Source of the DNA: Rhodoferax sp.
GTDB lineage: Bacteria > Pseudomonadota > Gammaproteobacteria > Burkholderiales > Burkholderiaceae_C
Assembly: GCF_028714215.1 (NCBI RefSeq)
Contig: NZ_JAQTMS010000017.1
Location: 1 to 64,000, forward strand
Reading direction: 5' to 3'
DNA length: 64,000 nucleotides
The notes under the pieces were generated by a model. The model saw only the letters and a list, made by a program, of their open reading frames with translations. It was not told where the DNA came from and searched no databases. Within the stretch, counting starts at the first letter, position 1, and every line of letters starts with the position of its first letter. Positions 1 through 7,307 of this stretch are shown here, in pieces. The translations under genes and the position numbers were made by a program.

Positions 1-118
1 AATGCTGCGAGCCGACAGACCACTGGTAAGCCGTGTGCGGGAAATCCGCATGCACGGTTTGAAAGGGGGCGTTGGCTCTCTAACCGGCCTTCGGGCCTTT
101 TTGCGAGCCAACGTCTAC
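1..118 (+). mobile_element. 3' end of a group II intron (domains V and VI), 5' part outside the window
   Basis: Bases 29-60 fold into a hairpin with the features of group II intron domain V: an AGC at the 5' base, a lower stem AGCCGT/ACGGTT, and an upper stem TGCGG/CCGCA closed by a GAAAT loop. After the usual purine-rich linker, bases 70-113 form a second long hairpin in the place of domain VI, with arms CGTTGGCTC (70-78) and GAGCCAACG (105-113). It contains an inner GGCC-TTCG-GGCC hairpin. The intron should end at about 113-120, just before the next gene's ATG. The reverse transcriptase ORF and 5' end lie upstream of base 1, so whether the element is complete cannot be judged. The inner hairpin plus T-run could also act as a terminator. 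Confidence 0.75.
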
Positions 119-120
119 CA

Positions 121-1254
121 ATGAAACGCTATTTGGATGACCGCATTCGCCAAGATCTTCTGAAGAAAATGGTGGTGCTGACCGGCCCGCGCCAAGTCGG
201 CAAGACAACCTTGAGCCAACAGTTGCTTGGTGAAGTTCCGGGTGGGCAGTACCTGAACTTTGATGTGGCGGCACACCGGGCCGTGATTCAAGCGCAAAGC
301 TGGCGCCAGAGTGCACCGCTGCTGGTGTTTGACGAAATCCACAAGATGCGGGACTGGAAGAGCTGGCTCAAAGGGGTTTATGACGGCCGGGCACCGGGCC
401 AGTCGATGCTGGTGACGGGGAGTGCACGCATGGACACTTTCCGGCAGGCGGGCGAGTCACTGGCCGGGCGCTTTTTCAGCTTGCGCCTGCACCCATTCTC
501 GGTTCGCGAGTGGTGCGAGGCAACCCGGGCATCACCCCACGTCGCACTTACGCATCTGCTCTCAAGGGGCGGCTTTCCGGAACCGGCGCTGGCCGACAGC
601 GATGCCGACGCCCAGCGCTGGCGCAGCGACTACTTTTCCGGTCTGGTGCGTGAGGACGTGCTGGAGTTTTCGCGCCTGCAAGAGGTCAACGCCATGCGGC
701 TGTTTGCCGAGATGTTGCGTTCACGGGTGGGCTCGCCGCTGTCCATTGCGTCTTTGGCGCGCGACCTGAACCTGTCGCCGGTGACACTCGCCAAATACCT
801 GGATATTCTTCAAGCTCTGTTCATCGTGTTTGTGGTCCGCCCCTGGCATCGCAACATTGCCCGTGCCACGCTACAGTCGCCCAAGGTCTACTTTTATGAC
901 ACCGCTCTGGTGTTGGGCGATGACGGCGTCCGGTTCGAAAATCTGGTGGCCTGCCATCTGCTGAAGAACGTGCAGTGGCAGCAAGACACACGCGGCGCTG
1001 CGGTTGACCTGCACTACATCCGTACCAAGGACGACGCCGAGGTGGACTTCTGCCTGAGCGCGGGTGATACCCTGACCCATCTGGTGGAGTGCAAGCTGTC
1101 TGCTGCCAAACCGCACCGCACCCTGACCCGGTTCGCCACCGAATGGCCGCAGGCGCAAGCCCTGCAACTGCTGCGCGAATGCAAGGCCGAGGCTGACATC
1201 GGTCGCCTGCAAATTCGGGACGCAGCGTCTTGGCTTGCGGCTTTGGAGGTATGA
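121..1254 (+). CDS. AAA-family ATPase with DUF4143 domain
   Basis: This 377-residue protein belongs to the AAA_14/DUF4143 family of ATPases. Its Walker A is GPRQVGKTT near residues 22-30, and Walker B is LLVFDEIHK near residues 67-75. The C-terminal DUF4143 region carries an EVDF...ECK pattern typical of the restriction-endonuclease-like fold of the family. Members are common in mobile and accessory DNA and their role is unknown; links with toxin-antitoxin or nucleic-acid functions are only suggestions. The ATG at 121 follows the intron end almost at once and no Shine-Dalgarno sequence is visible, so translation may depend on the upstream transcript or the intron may have displaced the native leader. 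The gene lies between intron sequence and an icmF remnant, suggesting it came with an insertion. Confidence 0.85.
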   Translation: MKRYLDDRIRQDLLKKMVVLTGPRQVGKTTLSQQLLGEVPGGQYLNFDVAAHRAVIQAQSWRQSAPLLVFDEIHKMRDWKSWLKGVYDGRAPGQSMLVTGSARMDTFRQAGESLAGRFFSLRLHPFSVREWCEATRASPHVALTHLLSRGGFPEPALADSDADAQRWRSDYFSGLVREDVLEFSRLQEVNAMRLFAEMLRSRVGSPLSIASLARDLNLSPVTLAKYLDILQALFIVFVVRPWHRNIARATLQSPKVYFYDTALVLGDDGVRFENLVACHLLKNVQWQQDTRGAAVDLHYIRTKDDAEVDFCLSAGDTLTHLVECKLSAAKPHRTLTRFATEWPQAQALQLLRECKAEADIGRLQIRDAASWLAALEV

Positions 1255-1264
1255 GAAGTATCCT

Positions 1265-1295
1265 TGCAAATTCAACATGCCCTATTGAATTTGCA
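1265..1295. repeat. Perfect 11-bp inverted repeat at the insertion junction
   Basis: TGCAAATTCAA (1265-1275) and TTGAATTTGCA (1285-1295) are perfect reverse complements around a 9-base loop. The palindrome starts 11 bases after the ATPase stop codon and ends where similarity to the mutase C-terminus begins. It has no T-run, so it is not a typical terminator. It may be the right boundary of the inserted segment. Confidence 0.7.
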
Positions 1296-1532
1296 GGACT
1301 GTTACTGGCCCGCTCCGCCGACGAAGAAAAGCAGAGCCAGCTCCAGTGCCTGGCCGACTTCCACGCGCTGCACGCGAACGAGTCGCCGGCCATGCTGAAA
1401 CGCCTGCAGCAGGCCGTCATGGAAAACAAAAACGTGTTCGAGGTCCTGATGGACGCCGTGCGCGTCTGCTCGCTGGGCCAGATCACCAACGCCCTGTTCC
1501 AGGTCGGCGGGCAGTACCGGCGCAGCATGTAA
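1296..1532 (+). pseudogene. icmF: 3' remnant of fused isobutyryl-CoA mutase gene (icmF)
   Basis: The frame ending at 1532 encodes LARSADEEKQSQ, then a helix-rich stretch, NVFEVLMDAVRVCSLGQI and a terminal VGGQYRRSM. This is the extreme C-terminus of IcmF/methylmalonyl-CoA mutase-type proteins, which are about 1,090 residues long, so only roughly the last 75 residues are present. The upstream frame has no mutase sequence and no convincing start, and the ATPase gene and palindrome occupy the place of the preceding part. The 5' portion may lie beyond the left edge of the window. It abuts the stop codon of the convergent LysR gene. I infer an icmF gene broken by insertion. Confidence 0.75.
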
Positions 1533-2426
1533 TCACCACGGGACAGCGGCGAAGCGCTGCACCAGAAAATCCAGCAGCGCCCGCACCGCGGGCGACAAAT
1601 GTTTGCGCGAGGGATACAGCGCGTAGATCGCCATGTCGGGCACCTTCCAATCCGGCAACACCCGTTGCAGACTGCCGTCACGCAGGTGCGGATTGGCCAG
1701 GTAGGTGGGTTGCAGCGCGATGCCGCCACCCGCCAGCGCGGCGCGCAGCAAGGCGGTGGCCTCGTTGGCGCTGAAGTGGCTGGCCACGCTGACCTGGGCC
1801 TGCTCATCACCCCGGCTGAGCTGCCACACACTTTTGCCAAAGTTGGCGTAGCTCAGGCATCGATGTGAAGCCAACTCTGCAGGGGTTTGCGGCGTGCCGT
1901 GTGCGCCCAAGTAAGTGGGTGACGCCACCAACACCGACGTGCAGGGCGCCAGCACGCGGCCAATGAGCGCGGGGTCCGGCTCGGCACTGATGCGTATCGC
2001 CAGGTCGACGCGTGCCTCGACCAGATTCAGAGCACCCTCGCTGGCGTTGAGGTCAACCTTAAGCTGCGGGTGCAGCTTCAGAAAGTCCACCACGGCGGCA
2101 GCCATCTGCGCATAGGCAAACGACACGCTGCAAGTGATGCGCAGTTGCCCGCGCATGGCGCCGTCGCGGTTGCTGGTTTCTTCTTCCACGTTCTCCATCA
2201 GCGCCAACATTTGCTGGCTGCGGCGCAGGCAGCTCTCGCCCGCATCGGTCAGCGTCACGCTGCGGGTGGTGCGCTGCAACAGGCGTGCGCCCAGCCACTG
2301 CTCCAGCTCGCCCACGTAGCGTGTCACCATGGCGCGCGACATGTCCAGCTTGTCGGCCGTGGCGCTGAAACTGCCTCTGTGGGCCACCTCCACAAACACC
2401 TGCATGGCGGTCAATCGGTCCATCAT
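1533..2426 (-). CDS. LysR-family transcriptional regulator
   Basis: The 297-residue protein has the LysR layout: an N-terminal winged helix-turn-helix (about residues 3-62, with SFSATADKLDMSRAMVTRYV) and a periplasmic-binding-type effector domain from about residue 90. The start is the first of two adjacent ATGs; an upstream in-frame extension has no LysR similarity. It is divergent from the metallo-beta-lactamase-fold gene that begins 120 bases away, and LysR regulators commonly control such a divergent neighbour, so the MBL/DsbA-like pair is the likely target. The effector cannot be read from sequence. Its stop abuts the icmF remnant. Confidence 0.88.
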   Translation of the reverse strand: MMDRLTAMQVFVEVAHRGSFSATADKLDMSRAMVTRYVGELEQWLGARLLQRTTRSVTLTDAGESCLRRSQQMLALMENVEEETSNRDGAMRGQLRITCSVSFAYAQMAAAVVDFLKLHPQLKVDLNASEGALNLVEARVDLAIRISAEPDPALIGRVLAPCTSVLVASPTYLGAHGTPQTPAELASHRCLSYANFGKSVWQLSRGDEQAQVSVASHFSANEATALLRAALAGGGIALQPTYLANPHLRDGSLQRVLPDWKVPDMAIYALYPSRKHLSPAVRALLDFLVQRFAAVPW

Positions 2427-2546
2427 TTGCTCGATTTGTGAAACAGTAATGCGCGAATTATCCGGTTTATCTGCGCGGATATTGAAACTACAGTTCATCC
2501 CAGCGCTGCAGAGCGTGTTTTTCAAACCACCCACAGGAGCTACTCC

Positions 2547-3410
2547 ATGATCCGCACCACCGTCATTGCCGCCTCACTCGCCATTGCCTTTTCCGCCCAA
2601 GCCGCCCAGCCTTTGAGCGTCAAGGTCTACAACGCCGGCGCCGCCAGCTTCAACGTCAACTCCACGCTGGTCTACGGCGAAAAAGAGGCCATCGTGATCG
2701 ACGCCGGCTTCACCCGTGCCGACGCGCTGCGCATTGCCGCCAACGTGCTCGACAGCGGCAAGCAGCTCACCACCATCTACGTCAGCCAGGCCGACCCGGA
2801 CTACTACTTTGGCGTGGAAACCTTGAAGGAATTTTTTCCGCAGGCCGATGTGGTGAGCACCCCCGCCGTGCTGGAAAAACTGAGCGCCAAGCTGGCGGGC
2901 AAGCTCGCGTTCTGGGGCCCCAAGATGGGTGCCAACGCACCGCGCAAACCGGTGGTGCCGCGCGCTCTCGTTGGCAACACCCTGACGCTGGAAGGCCAGA
3001 CGATTGAGATTCGCGGCACGCAAGGCGCGCTGGCGCATCGTCCCTACGCCTGGATTCCATCCATCAAGGCGGTGGTCGGCAACATCGGCGTGTTTGGCAA
3101 CATGCACGTGTGGACCGCTGACACGCAAACCGCTGCGCTGCGCGCGGCCTGGGTGGCGCAACTCGATGAGATGGCAGCGCTGAAGCCCGAGCTGGTGATT
3201 CCCGGCCACATGCAGGCCGGCACTGCGCTCGATGCCAGTGCCATCACCTTCACCAAGGACTATTTGCAGACCTTTGAAAAGAACCTGGCTGCCAACACCA
3301 CCAGCGCAGCGCTGATCGGTGCCATGAAGCAGTCCTACCCGCAACTGACCGAAGGCGCGATGTCGCTGGACATTGGCGCCAAGGTCAACACCGGCGAGAT
3401 GAAGTGGTAA
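2547..3410 (+). CDS. Exported metallo-beta-lactamase-fold protein with altered metal site
   Basis: This 287-residue protein begins with a Sec signal peptide (cleavage likely after AFSAQA). The fold is recognisable from NSTLVYGEKEAIVIDAGF near residues 37-54, the strand before the HxHxDH position, and a late IPGHMQAG motif that keeps one metal-binding His. The main metal motif is replaced: where active members have HxHxDH, this protein reads SQADPDYYFG near residues 80-89, so its histidines are lost. It may bind metal differently or be non-catalytic. It is divergent from the LysR gene and is followed after 26 bases by a DsbA-family gene, probably in one transcript. Confidence 0.8.
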   Translation: MIRTTVIAASLAIAFSAQAAQPLSVKVYNAGAASFNVNSTLVYGEKEAIVIDAGFTRADALRIAANVLDSGKQLTTIYVSQADPDYYFGVETLKEFFPQADVVSTPAVLEKLSAKLAGKLAFWGPKMGANAPRKPVVPRALVGNTLTLEGQTIEIRGTQGALAHRPYAWIPSIKAVVGNIGVFGNMHVWTADTQTAALRAAWVAQLDEMAALKPELVIPGHMQAGTALDASAITFTKDYLQTFEKNLAANTTSAALIGAMKQSYPQLTEGAMSLDIGAKVNTGEMKW

Positions 3411-3436
3411 GGCTGAATAGGGAAGAAGGCGGCACC

Positions 3437-4072
3437 ATGCGCAGCACCGTTACCTATCTGTTCGATCCCCTGTGCGGCTGGTGCTATGGCGCGTCACCCG
3501 TGATCCAGCAACTGGGGCAACAAGCCAGCATCCAACTGGAGCTGGCCCCCACGGGCCTGTTCGCCGACGCCGGGCGCAGCATGGACGCGGCCTTCGCGGA
3601 CTATGCCTGGTCGAACGACCTGCGCATAGCCAAGCTCACCGGCCAGCGCTTCACCGAGGCCTACCGCGACAACGTGCTGGGTCGCCACGGCAGCCGCTTT
3701 GACTCGTCCGCCGCGACGCTGGCCTTGACAGCAGTGTCCTTGTCCGAGCCGCTGCGTGAGTTGGAAACGCTTAAGGTTTTGCAGGAGGCGCGTTACGTGC
3801 AGGGTCTGGACACCTGCGCCGTGTCGGTGGTGGAGACGCTGCTGCGCGATCGGGGCCTGGCCGCTGCCGCGGATCGGCTGGCGTCAGCCGATGACGAACT
3901 GCTGGCCGCCAACGCGGCGCGCATCCGGAAGGCGCAGGGCATGATGCAGAGCTTTGGCGCGCAAGGTGTGCCAGCCCTGGCGGTCAGTGATGACAGGGGC
4001 CGTCGCCTGCTGAGTGGCAATGTGTTGATGGGTAGTCTGGACAGTCTGCTCGGTCACATTGCGGCCGTCTGA
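3437..4072 (+). CDS. DsbA-family (thioredoxin-fold) oxidoreductase
   Basis: The 211-residue protein opens with a strand and LFDPLCGWCYGASP, giving a CGWC redox motif at residues 13-16. A helical insertion follows, then a GVPALAVSD segment near residues 177-185 that supplies the cis-proline loop of the thioredoxin fold. There is no signal peptide with the ATG at 3437, so it is probably cytoplasmic, like the FrnE/DsbA-like proteins and 2-hydroxychromene-2-carboxylate isomerase relatives. A start 33 bases upstream would overlap the previous gene and adds no domain. It is likely cotranscribed with the MBL-fold gene. The substrate is unknown. Confidence 0.83.
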   Translation: MRSTVTYLFDPLCGWCYGASPVIQQLGQQASIQLELAPTGLFADAGRSMDAAFADYAWSNDLRIAKLTGQRFTEAYRDNVLGRHGSRFDSSAATLALTAVSLSEPLRELETLKVLQEARYVQGLDTCAVSVVETLLRDRGLAAAADRLASADDELLAANAARIRKAQGMMQSFGAQGVPALAVSDDRGRRLLSGNVLMGSLDSLLGHIAAV

Positions 4073-4116
4073 ACGTCACAACAGAAATGGTCAGACACCA
4101 CGAGAAGGAGTTTGCG

Positions 4117-4371
4117 ATGACTGTTCTTCACCAAGTTCTGGCCCACCTGCGCGCGGGTCGCTGGAACGAGGCCCACAACCTGGTGCAGAGCGATGCTTCG
4201 CAGTTGGGCGCCTGGTTGCATGGCATCCTGCACATTCAGGAAGGTGATCTGGAAGATGCCGAGTATTGGTACGGCAAGGCCGACCGGCATTTCCGCAGCC
4301 GCGGCAGCCTGACGGAAGAGTTGGAACGTTTTGAGGCGGCGTTGCCGCGTGGCGAAGGCTCAGTGCGGTGA
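4117..4371 (+). CDS. Small TPR-like protein of unknown function
   Basis: The ATG at 4117 is preceded by a strong AAGGAG six bases upstream, which decides the start. The 84-residue product is helical and acidic. It contains RAGRWNEAHNLVQ and QEGDLEDAEYWYGKADRHF, the pattern of a pair of tetratricopeptide-like helices. Similar small proteins of unknown role occur in Burkholderiales and other proteobacteria. It follows the DsbA-family gene by 44 bases in the same direction. No enzymatic motif is visible. Confidence 0.75.
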   Translation: MTVLHQVLAHLRAGRWNEAHNLVQSDASQLGAWLHGILHIQEGDLEDAEYWYGKADRHFRSRGSLTEELERFEAALPRGEGSVR

Positions 4372-4455
4372 ACAACAGGCGCCGGCGCTGACGATCCGCC
4401 TCCGCGTGAACGCTCTTCAGACTTACCTCAATGAAGCAAGACTTGGGTTTACGCG

Positions 4456-5403
4456 TCAAGCCGCTTTGCCTCTTGCCAATGACTTGACAGAAAGCACGTG
4501 GGCCAGCTTCTGTTCACCGAACGCACTGATCGCAAAATCAATAAAGGCGCGCGTTTTGGCCGGCAGCAGTTTCTGGCTGGTGAAGTAGAGCGAAAGCGGC
4601 CCCAGATCGACATGCCAGTCGGGCAGCAGCCGCTCCAGCGCGCCACTGGCCAAGTGGGGTGCGGCATGCGGCACCGCCACCAAACCGACGCCCAGACCCA
4701 GCACGGTTGCGCGGCACAGCGCATCCGGTTCATTGAACACAATCACGGGCTTTTGTTCTGCCTCCATCTCGGTGCCCGCACTGTTGCGCATGATTCGCGT
4801 GCGGGCGCGGCCGCTCAGTGGCGACCGCATGACCACGCCGGCCAAATCTGCCAGTCCGGACGGATCTTTGGGGCGGCGTTTGCCGCGCAGGAACGCCGGC
4901 GCTGCCACCGCAATCAGATGTATCCGTCCCAGTTCGCGCGCCACCATGCCGGGTTGCAGTTCGAAGCCACCGCCGATCGCCGCGTCGAAACCTTCGGCAA
5001 TCAGGTCCAGTGGCCGGTTGTCAAAGGTCCAGTCAGGGATGACCGCCGGATAACGCGCCAGAAAGGCGGGCATCAGCGGCAACAGGAATTCCATGCCAAA
5101 GCTGGGTGCAGCACTCAGTTTGAGCACTCCGGCCGGCTGTCCCGCGTTGACCTTGATGTCGGCAATTGCATCCTGGACGCTGTTGAGTCCGCCACGCACG
5201 GATTGCAAAAAACGCTCGCCTGCTTCATTCAGGGTCAGGCCGCGGGTGCTGCGCTGGAACAGCCGCACGCCCAGATTGCGCTCCAGTTGCGCGACGTTGC
5301 GGCTGACCGCCGCAGGAGTCAGTGCCAGCCGGCGCGCTGCCGAAGAGAAGCTGCCGCTTTCCGCGCTTCGAACGAAAGACTCCAGGTTGGCGAAAGTTTC
5401 CAT
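4456..5403 (-). CDS. LysR-family transcriptional regulator
   Basis: This 315-residue regulator has the N-terminal winged helix-turn-helix with SFSSAARRLALTPAAVSRNV near residues 19-38, then a LysR effector-binding domain. The ATG at 5403 follows an in-frame GTG and either could be used. The next gene on the opposite strand begins 175 bases away and encodes a F420-reductase-like NADP-binding protein, the probable target. It differs from the other LysR protein of the window both in the DNA-recognition helix and in the effector domain. Confidence 0.88.
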   Translation of the reverse strand: METFANLESFVRSAESGSFSSAARRLALTPAAVSRNVAQLERNLGVRLFQRSTRGLTLNEAGERFLQSVRGGLNSVQDAIADIKVNAGQPAGVLKLSAAPSFGMEFLLPLMPAFLARYPAVIPDWTFDNRPLDLIAEGFDAAIGGGFELQPGMVARELGRIHLIAVAAPAFLRGKRRPKDPSGLADLAGVVMRSPLSGRARTRIMRNSAGTEMEAEQKPVIVFNEPDALCRATVLGLGVGLVAVPHAAPHLASGALERLLPDWHVDLGPLSLYFTSQKLLPAKTRAFIDFAISAFGEQKLAHVLSVKSLARGKAA

Positions 5404-5578
5404 CACGCGCTTTCAACTGTTGGTTGAAACAGATTCTATCTGGCTGCAACTACCGCTACAGGATGGAAGCACCTAAAGTTCACCCCATCAGCCGTCGAGA
5501 CGGGCATGGACAGCACCGGCTTTTCGGGGCGCTGGCGGTTCGCAAATTTGAAGCCCTATTTATCAACTGGAGTTAATC

Positions 5579-6217
5579 ATGAGTATCGGAATTATTGGTT
5601 CTGGCGGCCTTGGCGCCAACGTGGCACGCGCACTGGCCAAGAAGGGCATTGCAGCGACCATTTCAAACAGTCGTGGGCCGGCCTCTCTGGCTGCGCTGAT
5701 TGCGGAAGTCGGCCCGTCGATCAAGGCAGGCACGGTGGCAGAAGCCGCGAGCGCGGACATCGTGCTGGTGGCGGTGCGCTGGGAGTCGCTTCCCGAGGTG
5801 CTCTCAGGCATGCCCGCCTGGAATGGACGCATCGTCATTGACGGCACCAATCCAGTCGAGTTTCTTGACCCCAATGCGCCCAAAGACCCGAGCAATCCGC
5901 TGGCCGACTGGGGCATCAAGGCGATTGATCTTGGTGGCAAACATTCCAGCGCGGTGTTCCGCGAGATGGTGCCTGGCGCGCGGGTCGTCAAAGCCCTCAA
6001 CCATCTGGGCGTGGACGCGCTGACGCAGACCGAAGTTTCTGGCGGCACGCGTGTCCAGTTCTATTCCGGCGACGACGCGGCGGCAAAAGCCGAAGTTCGC
6101 AAGCTGCTGGAAGCGGCGGGTTACTTTGCCGTGGACCTGGGGACGCTCGATGTGGGTGGCCCGCTGGCACAACTTCCGTTCGGCCCGCTGGCGGCGATCA
6201 ACTTCATCAAGATCTGA
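5579..6217 (+). CDS. NADPH-dependent F420 reductase-like NAD(P)-binding protein
   Basis: The 212-residue protein starts with a Rossmann motif, GIIGSGGLGANVARALA, at residues 4-20. It follows the F420-dependent NADP reductase/prephenate-dehydrogenase-like fold (DIVLVAVRWESLPEVL near residue 60, VVKALNHLG near residue 138). Betaproteobacteria usually lack F420, so the name marks the family and the true substrate is open. It is divergent from a LysR gene, a frequent arrangement for inducible oxidoreductases. The start is the first ATG of the frame, after TGGAGTTAATC, which supplies a GGAG ribosome-binding site. Confidence 0.82.
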   Translation: MSIGIIGSGGLGANVARALAKKGIAATISNSRGPASLAALIAEVGPSIKAGTVAEAASADIVLVAVRWESLPEVLSGMPAWNGRIVIDGTNPVEFLDPNAPKDPSNPLADWGIKAIDLGGKHSSAVFREMVPGARVVKALNHLGVDALTQTEVSGGTRVQFYSGDDAAAKAEVRKLLEAAGYFAVDLGTLDVGGPLAQLPFGPLAAINFIKI

Positions 6218-6260
6218 CTCAGCTTTGTCCGCAGGGCTGCTGGTGATGCAGAGGGTCGCG

Positions 6261-6716
6261 TCACAGCACCGTGATGTCGTCCTGGTGGTTGGCTATGTGC
6301 AGCGTGTGCGCCAGCGCAAAATCGGCGTGGCTCAGCGTGCCGTAGGCGAAATGCGGCTTGAGTGCGCCGGTGTGGCGCTGAAAACGTTGCACGGCGGCGC
6401 GTAGCCGCGTCTCCCCTGATTGCCACTGGGCCACTTGCGGCAAGGCGGGCGCACCGGGAATGGGTTCAATCAGGCTGTGGCTCATGCGCCCGCGCAGCCG
6501 GAATAGCGTGAACGCCGCAGCCCCCAGTGTCGACTGAAACAACGCGCTCCTGGGTTGCGGAAAGCCGTCCATGCTCATGTCGATGCTCTGCGCCATGTGC
6601 TCCAGCACGGCAGACATGGGCCAGGCGTTGCTGCTTTGCACCTGGGTGGCGTGCTCCAGGCGGTCCAGCCAGCGCAAGACATCGTCCAGCGACTGGACCT
6701 TGGGGCTATCCGCCAT
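6261..6716 (-). CDS. DUF1569 (DinB-like fold) protein
   Basis: The 151-residue protein has the features of the DUF1569 family: a helix with AVLEHMAQSIDMSMDGFP near residues 34-51, a central arginine-rich segment, and a final LSHADFALAHTLHIANHQDD. The spaced histidines match the metal-binding pattern of DinB-like four-helix bundles. Function is unknown. It converges with the F420-reductase-like gene and is followed upstream by two further small minus-strand genes, with which it may form an operon. Confidence 0.72.
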   Translation of the reverse strand: MADSPKVQSLDDVLRWLDRLEHATQVQSSNAWPMSAVLEHMAQSIDMSMDGFPQPRSALFQSTLGAAAFTLFRLRGRMSHSLIEPIPGAPALPQVAQWQSGETRLRAAVQRFQRHTGALKPHFAYGTLSHADFALAHTLHIANHQDDITVL

Positions 6717-6754
6717 GGCGACTCATGTGGACAAGGCCAGCGGGGTGATGCGAA

Positions 6755-6922
6755 TCAGCCGCCTTTTTTACAGCGCTTGCCGGGGTTTTTCTTGTTGTTG
6801 GTGGCGGTACCGCGCTCCAGGCTGCGCAGTTGTCCGCGGGGGGCGGTAAAGCACACGCCCTTGGGCGGCACGGGGCGGGGGGTAGCCTTGCGCTCGGCTT
6901 CGGTACGGAACTCTTTAGACAT
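6755..6922 (-). CDS. Short basic hypothetical protein (55 aa)
   Basis: A 55-codon frame starts at ATG 6922, 11 bases after a GGAG ribosome-binding site, and ends at TGA 6755-6757. The product begins MSKEFRTEAERK, has a proline-rich middle (PRPVPPKG), two cysteines, and a very basic end (NNKKNPGKRCKKGG). It is not long enough to contain an enzyme. Its charge suggests nucleic-acid or ribosome contact, which is only an inference. It lies between the DUF1569 and DUF6172 genes on the same strand, with codon use like its neighbours, so I regard it as a real gene. Confidence 0.65.
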   Translation of the reverse strand: MSKEFRTEAERKATPRPVPPKGVCFTAPRGQLRSLERGTATNNKKNPGKRCKKGG

Positions 6923-6959
6923 GCAATAACTCCATTGATTAAAAAACGAAACCCCGCGA

Positions 6960-7247
6960 TTATCCCCGGACTGCGCGCTGGCCGCCTTTGGCCACCAGTT
7001 CCAGGTAGAACGAGGCCGCCCCTTCCTTGGCGGCGGCGTCGATCAAGGCGGTCAGGGTGGCGAAATGAACCACGCTGGCGGCCTCCGCGCTGTGGCCGAA
7101 CTTGCAGTCAAAATCCCAGTAGTCGACGCCCTCGGGCAGCGGTTTGCGGCGCTCCCGTTTGACGTATTTGCGGATTTCGTGCTTGACGGCTTCCAGCACA
7201 CGGTCAGGGTGCTTGCCTTCGATGTTTAATAGGAATGTTTTCTTCAT
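6960..7247 (-). CDS. DUF6172-family protein
   Basis: The 95-residue protein starts MKKTFLLNIEGKHPDRVLEA. It has a basic helix (RKYVKRERRKPLP) and the signature GVDYWDFDCKFG near residues 60-71, as in DUF6172 proteins of proteobacteria. No function is known for the family. It is divergent from the RNA helicase gene that begins 60 bases away, so both promoters must lie in that short gap. Confidence 0.78.
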   Translation of the reverse strand: MKKTFLLNIEGKHPDRVLEAVKHEIRKYVKRERRKPLPEGVDYWDFDCKFGHSAEAASVVHFATLTALIDAAAKEGAASFYLELVAKGGQRAVRG

Positions 7248-7307
7248 TCGTGCGATTATGCGGTGGCTGCTCGCGGCCCCGACTTTTACCTAACAAAGCG
7301 TTTGCCT

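Noticed and set aside
70-113. The second hairpin read purely as a terminator of an upstream gene.
   Set aside because: The TTCG hairpin with a T-run is terminator-like, but its place directly after a domain V hairpin and its long outer stem fit intron domain VI better. A dual role is not excluded.
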